A model generated the notes under the pieces. The model did no database searches. It saw only the letters and a program-made list of their open reading frames with translations, and was not told the DNA's origin. A stretch of DNA of 10,022 nucleotides from Caldifarciminota bacterium (GTDB taxonomy: Bacteria; Hydrothermota; Tepidihabitantia; Tepidihabitantales; Tepidihabitantaceae): the NCBI GenBank assembly GCA_016935295.1, contig JAFGRF010000019.1, forward strand, positions 1 through 10,022, written 5' to 3'. The stretch's first letter is position 1. Each line of letters opens with the position of its first letter. Position numbers and translations under genes: made by a program. Positions 1 to 6,685 of this stretch are shown piece by piece.

Positions 1-503
1 ACGTCCAGGCCCGAGGTCGGCTCGTCCAGGATCGCGAGTCTCGGCCGTGTCATCAATGCCCGGGCCAGCAGCAGCTTGCGCGCCATGCCCTTGGAATAGG
101 TCTTGACCCGGTGCTTGATGCGGTCGCCGAGTTCGGCGAGTTCCATACCCTGCTCGACCATCGCGTTCCGGTCGCGGTTATCCTGAGTGTAGAAGGTGGC
201 CATGAATCGCAAATAGTCGAGCCCGGACAGATTCTTGTACGCGCCGGCGTCCTCAGGCAGGTAGCTGATCAGGCGCCGCGCGTCGCCCGGCTTCTCGGCC
301 ACGTCGATTCCGAAGACGTTGACCCTGCCCGACGACGGCCGCAGCAAGGTCGAGACTATGCGCAGGGTCGTGGTCTTGCCTGACCCGTTCGGCCCGATGA
401 GACCGAACACCTCACCCGGCCTGATGTCGAACGAAATGCCCGCAAGCGCCCTCAGCCCGCCGTAGTTGCGGGTCAGATCTTTCACGCTGCAGGCGAGTTC
501 CAC
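1..503 (-). CDS. ABC transporter ATP-binding protein (ABC-2 exporter type), partial
   Basis: This is the ATPase subunit of an ABC exporter; it would hydrolyse ATP on the cytoplasmic face to drive a membrane partner that is not in the window. The first 167 codons are visible and the C-terminus lies beyond base 1. Walker A (GPNGSGKT) is at residues 37-44, a signature-like YSKGM at 136-140, and Walker B (LAILDEPTSGLD) around 156-167. The Q-loop position reads YLPED, with Glu instead of Gln, a variant common in NatA/DrrA/CcmA-like ABC-2 ATPases. The chosen start is GTG at 503, the first start that gives the standard N-terminal strand before the Walker A motif. It has no Shine-Dalgarno, but a TATAAT box ends 7 bases upstream. 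It follows the NYN gene on the same strand after an 81-bp gap, so it may be a separate transcription unit. The family call is secure; the substrate is unknown. Confidence 0.93.
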   Translation of the reverse strand, partial: MELACSVKDLTRNYGGLRALAGISFDIRPGEVFGLIGPNGSGKTTTLRIVSTLLRPSSGRVNVFGIDVAEKPGDARRLISYLPEDAGAYKNLSGLDYLRFMATFYTQDNRDRNAMVEQGMELAELGDRIKHRVKTYSKGMARKLLLARALMTRPRLAILDEPTSGLD

Positions 504-510
504 TGCGGGG

Positions 511-540
511 ATTATAGGCAGTTCTGCAGCCTATGGAAGT
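511..540 (-). promoter_or_regulatory. Promoter of the ABC ATPase gene with palindromic operator candidate
   Basis: On the minus strand a perfect TATAAT occupies 516-511, exactly 7 bases before the GTG start at 503. The -35 region (about 534-539) is poor. A 6-bp inverted repeat with a 9-base centre, ATAGGC at 514-519 and GCCTAT at 529-534, overlaps the -10 box and fills the spacer. That is the usual place for a repressor site, or for an activator compensating for a weak -35. This is inference from position and symmetry only. Confidence 0.5.
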
Positions 541-584
541 GCTGCGGCCCCGCCATGCATCGTTCCTGCACTGCCAGCCAGAAG

Positions 585-1091
585 CTACCCGCCTCGATTC
601 TGCCGGCCTTTGCGGAAAAGCTCCTCCCACTCCGCCACCTCGGCCCGGGACAGCGGCGCGTCCTGCTGCACAGGACGGCTTGGGCCGAGTCTGGGAACTC
701 CTGGGCCGAGCTTCTCCGCGAACTCAGCGGACGGAATCGTGTTCGCCCCGTAGTCGCGGGCAAACCGGACAATGGAGTTGTCGGAAGTGACCACGGTCCA
801 CGAACGCGGGTTCTTCGCCAGTGAAACCAGGTTCTTGATCTTCGCATCCGCGTTCTGGGGCGCGCGGGAGAAAACGACCTCGACGCCGCCAGGCGGCCGG
901 GTCTGGAGTGCGCCCGCCCCCCGGCCGTCGAACACGACCGTGACGCGCACGTTCCGCCTCGCACGATAGACCGCGAGCTTCGTGACCAGACCATCCCGCG
1001 CCCGTTCGAGGTCGATCGCCACGAATCTGGCCAACTCCGGCATGGCATGGATGAGATTGTAGCCGTCGACGACGATGCGCGGGATTGCCAA
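585..1091 (-). CDS. YacP-like NYN-domain protein (putative ribonuclease)
   Basis: A 168-aa protein of the YacP/Rae1 branch of NYN (PIN-like) nucleases. The motifs are IVVDGYNLIH at residues 6-15 (Asp9), VVFDGR at 53-57 with Asp55, an ADAKIKNLV segment with Asp82, and VVTSDNSIV with Asp104. Together they give the acidic set expected of a metal-dependent NYN active site. The C-terminal WEELFRKG segment is also typical of the family. Known relatives include Bacillus Rae1, which cuts mRNA on the ribosome; whether this one does the same is not shown. The start is TTG at 1091, two codons after the preceding permease stop and the only in-frame start that keeps the first beta strand. The very short spacing implies translational coupling. 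Its place downstream of ion-transport and USP genes suggests stress-linked expression. Confidence 0.85.
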   Translation of the reverse strand: MAIPRIVVDGYNLIHAMPELARFVAIDLERARDGLVTKLAVYRARRNVRVTVVFDGRGAGALQTRPPGGVEVVFSRAPQNADAKIKNLVSLAKNPRSWTVVTSDNSIVRFARDYGANTIPSAEFAEKLGPGVPRLGPSRPVQQDAPLSRAEVAEWEELFRKGRQNRGG

Positions 1092-1094
1092 GGG

Positions 1095-3089
1095 CTACCG
1101 TGCCATGGCAACCTGGAGCATCAACGCCAAGGTCGCGACGAGCAACGAGGCGATGGTGACCACCAGCCCGGTCTTGAACCACTCGCCGAATCCGACGCTC
1201 TGCCCGGTCACCCGCTCATACATCCCGACCGCCACCAGGTTGGCGCTCGAACCGACCATGGTCAGGTTGCCGCCGAAGCAGCCCCCGAACAACAGCGCCC
1301 ACCAGAGAATCGAAGCGTGGGGCAGGCCGACGGCCAGGAGCCCTTTGACGACCGGAACCAGCGCCGCGACTATCGGCATATTGTCGACGAAGCCCGACGT
1401 CAGCCCCGAGCCCCAGAGCATCAGGACCAGGGCCGAGCCGGTCACGCCGGTCGCGCCCATCGAACGGGCAAGTGGTGAGTGCTCGGCGGCCTGCATGACC
1501 AGATAGCCGAGCTTGGTGGTGACGCCGGTGTGTTCGAGGCAGGCGGCGCTGGCGAAAAGGAACATGAAGAAAAGCAGGGTCCACCAGTCGATGCTGCGGG
1601 CGATGAGCAGCTTGCCTTTTTCCTGCTCAACGAAGATGATGAAGGCGACCGCAGCGAGCGGCGCGACCACGAGCATCGTCCCTTCCGGCACCCGGAGCAG
1701 CGCCTCGGCCCGGGCGTGCATCACAATCAGCAGCACCACGGCCAGAAACATCAGCAGCCCCAGGCGCAGGTCGGCCGGCTTGATGCCTTCGACGGTCTGC
1801 TCGAGGTCGGTCAGGTTGACCCGCTCGTCGGTGCGCAGGCGCCCGCGAAACATGAGAATGATGAGCGCGCCGACCGCGATGCTCGAAAAGAACGATATGG
1901 GCGTGGCCCAGCGCAGGAACATCTCGAAGTTGAGCTGGCCTACGAAGGCAAGGTAGACGCCGATCGGGTTGCCGACAAGCGTCAGCGCGCTGCCGATGTT
2001 CGTCGCAAAGACCAGGGCGAGCAGGTAAGGCAGGACCGGTGTCTTGGTCCGGCGGGCAATCTCCACTGCCAGGCCGAAGGTCACGAGTATACCGGATACC
2101 TCTCCGACAAACCCGGAAAGCACCACCGAAAAAGCCATCAGCACGAGCAGCAGTACCCACGGCACGCCGCCTACCCGTTCCACGACCTTGAGCACGATGT
2201 ACCGGAACACGCCCTTGTCTTCCACCCACTTGATGAGCACCATCATTGCCATCACGAAGATGATCGTCGGCAAGGACATGTACTCGACCATGTGCTCCAA
2301 GTCCATCACCCCGGCGAGGAGCAGGGCCGCGAGCCCGGTCGCGACGATTGCGAGCCGGTACTTCCAGAAGAGCAGCGTGCCCACAACCATGCCCAGGAAG
2401 ATTGCCACGACCAGCGCCTGCCGGCCGAGCCAGGGGGATAGGTTGTACTTGAGAAAACCGAGCTGCTCGTAGATGCCGCCGGCGGGAAGCTGAACCGACC
2501 TCATCAGCAGGCTGCCGCCGAAATAGGCCAGGACGATTGCCCCGGCCAGAACGAGCAAAGGCCGGTAGCGCGCCAGCCGGGACTGTGCCGGCGGAAGCCT
2601 GAGGATTCGGACGACCCGCTCGGGAGAACGCTCTTTCAGCAGCAGGTTGCGCTGGTACTCGCCGAGGAAGACCCGGGCGACGTCGGCCAGCACGAGCATG
2701 TAGTCGGCCCGCTGACCTTCGTCCGCTGCGATCACAGCAATCAGCTTGACCGGCCGGCCGTCGACCGCGTGCCATTCGACGCCGTCCTTGACCCGGACCA
2801 ATGCCACGACCGGACGCGCCGGACCTGCCGGGATCAGCGCGTGCGGTACTGCGACCTCGTTTCCCACGCCGGTCGAACCCGACTCCTCGCGCCGGCTCAG
2901 CGCTGCCGCGAGCCGGGCTGCGTCATCGACCAGCCCAAGTTCTGCCATCCTGCCGGCTACGGTCTCGAACACCTCCGCCGGTGTCCTGGCATCAGGCAGG
3001 TCAATGACGAGGTCAGGCCTCGTCGCCTGGGCAAGCAGCGCCCGGTGGTCTTTCGCCTTGACCGTCTTGCCCGGTTCGGACGCGGTCAC
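1095..3089 (-). CDS. EIIA (PtsN-like) domain fused to ArsB/NhaD/SLC13-type ion permease (copy 1)
   Basis: A 664-aa fusion. Residues ~15-165 are a type-2 PTS EIIA (fructose/mannitol/PtsN) domain with the phosphorylation motif STGVGNEVAVPHA; His83 is the predicted phospho-acceptor. Residues ~175-660 form a polytopic permease of the ion transporter superfamily. A two-fold repeat is visible: FATNIGSALTLVGNPIGVYL near 361-380 in the first half, and SGFVDNMPIVAALVPVV (565-581) plus GGCFGGNLTMVGSSANLVA (602-620) in the second. These are the re-entrant-loop motifs of NhaD/ArsB/SLC13 proteins. It probably moves ions or anions across the inner membrane, with the EIIA domain sensing PTS phosphorylation; substrate and direction are unknown. 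The start is GTG at 3089, with no clear ribosome binding site, 24 bp after the USP stop. Its paralogue lies on the far side of the USP gene. Confidence 0.9.
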   Translation of the reverse strand: MTASEPGKTVKAKDHRALLAQATRPDLVIDLPDARTPAEVFETVAGRMAELGLVDDAARLAAALSRREESGSTGVGNEVAVPHALIPAGPARPVVALVRVKDGVEWHAVDGRPVKLIAVIAADEGQRADYMLVLADVARVFLGEYQRNLLLKERSPERVVRILRLPPAQSRLARYRPLLVLAGAIVLAYFGGSLLMRSVQLPAGGIYEQLGFLKYNLSPWLGRQALVVAIFLGMVVGTLLFWKYRLAIVATGLAALLLAGVMDLEHMVEYMSLPTIIFVMAMMVLIKWVEDKGVFRYIVLKVVERVGGVPWVLLLVLMAFSVVLSGFVGEVSGILVTFGLAVEIARRTKTPVLPYLLALVFATNIGSALTLVGNPIGVYLAFVGQLNFEMFLRWATPISFFSSIAVGALIILMFRGRLRTDERVNLTDLEQTVEGIKPADLRLGLLMFLAVVLLIVMHARAEALLRVPEGTMLVVAPLAAVAFIIFVEQEKGKLLIARSIDWWTLLFFMFLFASAACLEHTGVTTKLGYLVMQAAEHSPLARSMGATGVTGSALVLMLWGSGLTSGFVDNMPIVAALVPVVKGLLAVGLPHASILWWALLFGGCFGGNLTMVGSSANLVAVGMYERVTGQSVGFGEWFKTGLVVTIASLLVATLALMLQVAMAR

Positions 3090-3113
3090 TCTGCTATGTA
3101 CGGAGTTGGTCGG

Positions 3114-3527
3114 CTAGGCGGCGTTGGTGATGATTATCGGACAAGGCAGGCTGGGTATGAACTCGTCAGGAAGCCGGTAGTTGTCGCCGGCCAGGCTGCT
3201 GGAGCTGAGGATTATGAGGTCGCTCCCGGTGTTGTGCGCGACCGCCTGGATGTCGTCGACGTCACCCTCGCGGGCCATCACCGACGCCCTGATGCCGTCG
3301 GCCTTGAATTCCTCTTCGAGCCGGTACAGGTCATGCCACGACTTGCGTTCATGGTCTTCGCGCAGCACGCGCCGCCGGGTCGCGCCCTCGGTGCTGACCT
3401 CATGGCCGCAGCCGATGGCAAGCATCGCCGACAAGAGCACGTCGCTGTTGTGGGCGCGCGCCAGCTCCTTCACCATCTGCTTCTCTTCCTGCTTCTCACT
3501 AACGACGTAGAGTATCTTCTTGAACAT
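3114..3527 (-). CDS. UspA-family universal stress protein
   Basis: A 137-aa single-domain USP. It starts with the family beta strand MFKKILYVVS and ends with the typical PCPIIIT strand. The stretch DLIILSSSSLAGDNYRLPDEF occupies the place where ATP-binding USPs carry G-X2-G-X9-G(S/T), and that motif is absent. This points to the non-ATP-binding UspA type. The ATG start at 3527 has GGAG one base upstream, too close to be ideal, and GAGGAG 11 bases upstream overlapping the previous stop, so initiation is probably coupled. It sits between two EIIA-permease fusions, 15 bp after one and 24 bp before the other. That fits a cytoplasmic regulator of the transporters, as known for USPs linked to ion antiporters; the regulatory role is inferred. 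Confidence 0.88.
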   Translation of the reverse strand: MFKKILYVVSEKQEEKQMVKELARAHNSDVLLSAMLAIGCGHEVSTEGATRRRVLREDHERKSWHDLYRLEEEFKADGIRASVMAREGDVDDIQAVAHNTGSDLIILSSSSLAGDNYRLPDEFIPSLPCPIIITNAA

Positions 3528-3542
3528 TCTCCTTTTGACTCC

Positions 3543-5489
3543 TCATGGCGCCCGGCCGAGCTGCAACAGCAACGAAGCGGTAGCAGCCAGCAGCGCGGCG
3601 CCGGTGATTATTGCCCCGAACTTTATCCAGTCACGGAACCGGACCGACTTGCCGGACACTCTCTCGTAGGCTCCGATGGCCACCAGGTTCGCGGTCGAGC
3701 CGATGACCGTCAGGTTGCCGCCGAAACACCCGCCGAACAAAAGCGCCCACCAGAGTATCGTGGCGTGCGGCAGCCCGGTGCGAATCATGTCCTTCACCAC
3801 CGGGACCAGCGCCGCCACGATCGGCAGATTGTCCACGAAACCGGACGAAATGCCGCTGAACCAGAGCACGAGCACGGCCGCGACCGATGTCACGCCGGCC
3901 GGCGACGCGCCGGTCCCGGCCAGCTGCTGGGCTGCGGTCAGGATGACGTATCCGATCTTGGTCGTCACGCCCGTGTATTCCAGACACGCGGCGTTGGCGA
4001 ACAGAAACATGAAGAAGAGCAATGTCCACCAGTCGATTCCACGCTCGACCAGCAGCCGTCCCTTCTCCTGTTCGTAGAAAACGATGAAACCTACAACCAG
4101 CAGCGCCTCGGCCACCAGGGCCGTGCCCTCGCCGAGGCCCAGCAGCAGCTCGACCCGGCGGTGGACCGCGATGAGGACAACCACAACCAGGAAAGTGATG
4201 ATACCGATGCGCAGCCGGGCCGGGTCGATGTTCTCCTCGGCCCGTTCCAGGTCCCGGACGTCAAACTCCACCCGCCGGCCGAAGAAGTACCGTCGGTAGA
4301 GAAGCAGGCAGATCCCGGCGACCACGACCGCGGTCACGGCCGCGGTCGGCGATGCCCAGCGGAGGAAATCCTCGAAGCTGAGCTTGCCGGCAAACGCGAT
4401 GTAGACGCCGATCGGGTTGCCGACCAGGGTGAGCGCGCTGCCGACGTTGGTGGCGAAGACCAGGCTCAAGAGGTACGGCACCAGCGGGGTCTTGGTCCGC
4501 TTCGCCACCTCCAGCGCCAGCCCGAAAGTAACGAGGATCGCCGATACCTCGTCGGCGAACCCGCCCAACAGCACCGAGAACGCCATCAAGGTTAGAAGCA
4601 GCAGCCACGGCACGCCCCGCACCCGCTCGATGGCCTTGGCCACTATGTAGCGGAACACCCCGATGTTCTCCAGCCAGCGGACGATAACCATCATCGACAT
4701 GATGAAGAGGATGGTCGGAATCGACATGAACTTGACCGTCGTCTCGAGGTCCATCACGCCGGCGATCAGCAGCGTACCCAGGCTGGCCGCGGCGATGGCC
4801 ACGCGGTAGCGCCAGAAGAGCAGCGTGCCGACGACCATCGCGAGGAACAGGGTGATGGTCAGCTGCTGGAAGAAAAGCCAGCGCGGCTCGCCGAACCGGA
4901 TGAACTCCTCTCCGGCATACATTCCCTCAGCCGGCAGCCGAACACGGGGCAACACCAGCCCGGCGGCGACGAAAGTCAGGGCCACGACTGCTGCGAAGAC
5001 GACCAGCCTGCGGTTGCGCATGAAGAAGCTCTCGTGCGGCGGATGGATTATCGCGCGCACGGCATGAGCAACGTCCTTCGCCCGCAGCGCAGCGTCGCGC
5101 ACGTCGGGTTGGTTCAGGGAGCGGGCGACTTCTGCCAGCACCGGCAGGTAGTCGTCCCGCTGGCTGGATGGCGCGACGATAACCACGAGCAGCTTCACCG
5201 GCTCGTGGTCAATCGCGTCCCACTCCAGCGCGGTACCGAGCCGGACGACGGCAACGGCAATCTGCTTGGCGTCCGCGAAAATCGCGTGGGGCAAGGCCAT
5301 ACCTTGTCCGACGCCTGTAGATCCCTGCTTCTCGCGGTGGAGCAGTTCCTCGGTGAGTGCGGCCGGGTCGGTGATGACCCCATTCGCGGCGAGCCGGGCC
5401 GCGACCATCTCAAACACCTCGCGCTGGCTTGATGCCTCGGGCGCGTCGAAGGCAAGTTCGGCCCGAACGAACTGGCCGAGTCTAACCAT
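3543..5489 (-). CDS. EIIA (PtsN-like) domain fused to ArsB/NhaD/SLC13-type ion permease (copy 2, first gene of operon)
   Basis: A 648-aa fusion, paralogous to the gene at 1095-3089 along its whole length. The N-terminal EIIA domain has STGVGQGMALPHA with predicted phospho-His68. The membrane part carries FATNVGSALTLVGNPIGVYI, SGFVDNLPIVAALVPVV and GGCFGGNLTVIGSTANLVA, the same paired motifs as copy 1. The likely role is inner-membrane ion exchange or anion export under PTS-phosphate control; the substrate is unknown. The open frame extends to an ATG at 5534, but that codon lies inside the -10 box TATGAT, so it would not be in the mRNA. ATG 5489 gives MVRLGQFVRAEL, the usual EIIA start, and leaves a leader of about 34 bases. 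As the promoter-proximal gene it heads the block with the USP, copy 1 and the NYN gene. Confidence 0.9.
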   Translation of the reverse strand: MVRLGQFVRAELAFDAPEASSQREVFEMVAARLAANGVITDPAALTEELLHREKQGSTGVGQGMALPHAIFADAKQIAVAVVRLGTALEWDAIDHEPVKLLVVIVAPSSQRDDYLPVLAEVARSLNQPDVRDAALRAKDVAHAVRAIIHPPHESFFMRNRRLVVFAAVVALTFVAAGLVLPRVRLPAEGMYAGEEFIRFGEPRWLFFQQLTITLFLAMVVGTLLFWRYRVAIAAASLGTLLIAGVMDLETTVKFMSIPTILFIMSMMVIVRWLENIGVFRYIVAKAIERVRGVPWLLLLTLMAFSVLLGGFADEVSAILVTFGLALEVAKRTKTPLVPYLLSLVFATNVGSALTLVGNPIGVYIAFAGKLSFEDFLRWASPTAAVTAVVVAGICLLLYRRYFFGRRVEFDVRDLERAEENIDPARLRIGIITFLVVVVLIAVHRRVELLLGLGEGTALVAEALLVVGFIVFYEQEKGRLLVERGIDWWTLLFFMFLFANAACLEYTGVTTKIGYVILTAAQQLAGTGASPAGVTSVAAVLVLWFSGISSGFVDNLPIVAALVPVVKDMIRTGLPHATILWWALLFGGCFGGNLTVIGSTANLVAIGAYERVSGKSVRFRDWIKFGAIITGAALLAATASLLLQLGRAP

Positions 5490-5520
5490 CAACGTCCGTA
5501 CGAGGGCAACGCCTCTGCAT
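5482..5520 (-). CDS. Possible 12-codon leader peptide overlapping the permease start
   Basis: An ATG at 5520, nine bases after the -10 box, opens MQRRCPRTDVDG and stops at TAG 5484-5482. The stop lies just past the downstream ATG (5489), in a different frame. Such an arrangement could serve as a leaderless upstream ORF giving termination-reinitiation at the permease. It is very short and could be chance; there is no evidence of attenuation. Confidence 0.2.
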   Translation of the reverse strand: MQRRCPRTDVDG

Positions 5521-5529
5521 GAGGCTAGA

Positions 5530-5557
5530 ATCATACCACCGAGACCGAACTAGTCAA
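5530..5557 (-). promoter_or_regulatory. Operon promoter upstream of EIIA-permease copy 2
   Basis: On the minus strand TTGACT (5557-5552) is followed by a 16-bp spacer and TATGAT (5535-5530), each one base from the sigma-70 consensus. The predicted transcription start is near 5523. It lies back to back with the plus-strand TTGACA at 5578, making a divergent pair. No other strong promoter is seen ahead of the USP, copy 1 or NYN genes. Confidence 0.7.
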
Positions 5558-5577
5558 CCGGACAGGAACGGTGTCCT

Positions 5578-5607
5578 TTGACAACCGCCGCGCCAGCAGG
5601 ATAGTCT
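5578..5607 (+). promoter_or_regulatory. Relic promoter of the truncated GNAT paralogue
   Basis: A perfect TTGACA (5578-5583), an 18-bp spacer and TAGTCT (5602-5607) match the layout upstream of the intact acetyltransferase (TTGACA, 18 bp, TATTCT at 6649-6678). The shared spacing suggests the promoter was duplicated with the gene. It may still fire, antisense to the HEPN gene's 3' end. Confidence 0.5.
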
Positions 5608-5613
5608 ATCAGT

Positions 5614-5722
5614 ACGAGAGTGGTGTCCTACCAGGAGCTTCGGGACCCGCGCGACTTCTCCAAGTTGATGGAGCCATGCTCAAATGAGATCGTCCGGCCG
5701 AACGCTCGGATTGGAATTCAGT
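5614..5722 (+). pseudogene. 5' relic of a GNAT acetyltransferase (paralogue of the gene at 6686-7606)
   Basis: The frame reads VVSYQELRDPRDFSKLMEPC and onward to Gln at 5720-5722. Aligned without gaps to the start of the intact GNAT (IISFNELRNPCDFFELMEAS...), 14 of 34 residues are identical, with several conservative changes. The codon matching the intact ATG is ACG (5614-5616), so the original start is lost; GTG at 5620 or 5623 could still serve. Similarity stops at 5722, exactly where the oppositely oriented HEPN gene ends, and the CoA-binding core is missing. The upstream promoter is preserved in layout. This is a truncated duplicate, not a working enzyme. The frame stays open to 5823 only as an antisense shadow of HEPN. 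Confidence 0.7.
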
Positions 5723-6113
5723 CGGCCGCGCGAGCGATTTCGTCGGCCTTGGCCACGAAGGCCCGCGCCTGTTCAAGCAGTTGCCGGAGTTCGTCCGTCT
5801 CGAATCTGACAAAGTCCTCGTAGTCGCCGCCCAACCGCGAGTCGAATGTCCGGTCGAGTGCGCGAGCCAGTTCACGCGGGAATATGCCGGGTTTGACGAA
5901 CTCCTGATGAAACAACGCCATCACGCCGGAGTGCTTTGAGGATTTCAGTCCTTTGGTCGTCAGCAGTGCCACGACCGAGTAGAAGGTGCCGTAGTAGATT
6001 CGGCTCGACGCCTCTTCAGGGAATCCCTGATTCAGCAAGAGTTCGGCCGCGTCAAGCGTGCGGTGAGCCCGGGACAGCCGGTACTCGATGACGCGCCGGG
6101 TTTCTTCTTTCAA
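5718..6113 (-). CDS. HEPN-domain protein (UPF0332-like), toxin-antitoxin partner
   Basis: A 131-aa, mostly helical protein. The core segment SRIYYGTFYSVVALL at residues 37-51, the SSKHSGVMALFHQEFVKPG block at 58-76, and SRLGGDYED near 92-100 match the UPF0332 group of HEPN domains. A canonical HEPN RNase RX4-6H motif is not seen in the usual late helix; an R-X4-H occurs only at residues 12-17, so RNase activity is uncertain. The start is TTG at 6113, overlapping the TGA of the upstream nucleotidyltransferase (TTGA, 4 nt), a strong sign of coupling. In characterised MNT/HEPN systems the HEPN protein is the toxin and is neutralised by the nucleotidyltransferase, in some cases by AMPylation. That role here is inferred from family and pairing. 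Confidence 0.85.
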   Translation of the reverse strand: MKEETRRVIEYRLSRAHRTLDAAELLLNQGFPEEASSRIYYGTFYSVVALLTTKGLKSSKHSGVMALFHQEFVKPGIFPRELARALDRTFDSRLGGDYEDFVRFETDELRQLLEQARAFVAKADEIARAAD

Positions 6114-6448
6114 ACCGCCACGCCTTCTTCCATCACGTTCTGGTAGAGCGGCGTCGCCCTGGTCAGCGGGTCATTATATCGGGCCAGCGAGTAGATGATG
6201 GGTTGGAGCAACACGTCATACGCAAGGTTGATGTCGAAGCAAACATCGTAGATGGCATGCTTGGTCCGCCAGTCAAACTCGTCCTGCAGCACTACTAGAA
6301 CGTCAATGTCCGACTCCCGATGCGAGTCGCCCCGGGCCTTGGAACCGTACAGCACCAGCTTGACCAAGCCAAAGTCCCGCGTGAGGACTTCCTTGAGCCG
6401 ATTCACAGCGGCCGACTCGCTGGGCGTCAGGTGCGTCGTTGCGGTCAT
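6110..6448 (-). CDS. MNT-family minimal nucleotidyltransferase (putative antitoxin)
   Basis: A 112-aa nucleotidyltransferase of the MntA/polymerase-beta fold. The active-site motif GSKARGDSHRESDID spans residues 35-49, giving GS...DxD with Asp47 and Asp49 as metal ligands; Asp78 in LAYDVLL is a candidate third acid. The length is typical for minimal members. The frame stays open upstream to about 6673, but ATG 6448 is chosen because MTATTHLTPSE gives the usual N-terminus and a TTGACA promoter lies between 6448 and 6487, inside the longer frame. Its stop overlaps the HEPN start by 4 nt. The expected role is antitoxin, adding nucleotides to or blocking the HEPN partner. Confidence 0.88.
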   Translation of the reverse strand: MTATTHLTPSESAAVNRLKEVLTRDFGLVKLVLYGSKARGDSHRESDIDVLVVLQDEFDWRTKHAIYDVCFDINLAYDVLLQPIIYSLARYNDPLTRATPLYQNVMEEGVAV

Positions 6449-6459
6449 GTTACTTCTAC

Positions 6460-6487
6460 AGGTTAACGGAATCACGCAGGGTGTCAA
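6460..6487 (-). promoter_or_regulatory. Promoter of the MNT-HEPN module
   Basis: On the minus strand a perfect TTGACA (6487-6482) is followed by 16 bp and a weak TAACCT (-10, 6465-6460). Eleven bases separate the -10 from the ATG at 6448, leaving a leader of only a few bases. No convincing Shine-Dalgarno is present. Confidence 0.5.
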
Positions 6488-6648
6488 CGCCCGCGCCCGC
6501 TCGTAAGGCCAGGGCGCGTACCTACGTTTGACGGCCAACGAGCCGCGCTTGGCGCGGATATCCAGATCACAATCGCCGAACCCAAACCAGATTCCTGATT
6601 GCCCGACTACTCGCGACCGGGCTTGATTCCAGACGCCGCAGGCCACGG
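6488..6648. other. Gap between divergent MNT and GNAT promoters; hairpin only
   Basis: No gene is recognised here. A perfect inverted repeat, CCGCGC-TTG-GCGCGG, lies at 6543-6557. No similarity to the GNAT C-terminus is seen, so the missing part of the truncated paralogue is not in this gap. Confidence 0.5.
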
Positions 6649-6678
6649 TTGACAACAACAGGGGCCCGAGCATATTCT
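6649..6678 (+). promoter_or_regulatory. Promoter of the intact GNAT gene (leaderless layout)
   Basis: A perfect TTGACA (6649-6654), an 18-bp spacer and TATTCT (6673-6678). The ATG follows 7 bases later at 6686, so transcription should begin at or next to the start codon. No Shine-Dalgarno is visible. Confidence 0.6.
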
Positions 6679-6685
6679 CTATCCG

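Noticed and set aside
512..1111. 199-codon minus-strand frame overlapping the NYN gene
   Set aside because: It is a serine/arginine-rich alternate frame of the NYN gene, which has clear motifs in its own frame.
1479..2441. 320-codon plus-strand frame opposite the copy-1 permease
   Set aside because: It is rich in His, Gln, Glu and Asp, as expected when a hydrophobic membrane protein is read antisense; no domain or promoter.
3090..3116. USP and copy-1 permease as one gene split by a stop
   Set aside because: They share a frame separated by one TAG and eight codons, but each has a complete domain and the permease has its own GTG start, so separate genes are simpler.
2769..4595. 608-codon plus-strand frame
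   Set aside because: It runs antisense through three well-supported minus-strand genes, with no recognisable motif and shadow-like composition.
6449..6673. N-terminal extension of the MNT gene
   Set aside because: The extension contains the TTGACA promoter and no family sequence; ATG 6448 gives a normal minimal nucleotidyltransferase.
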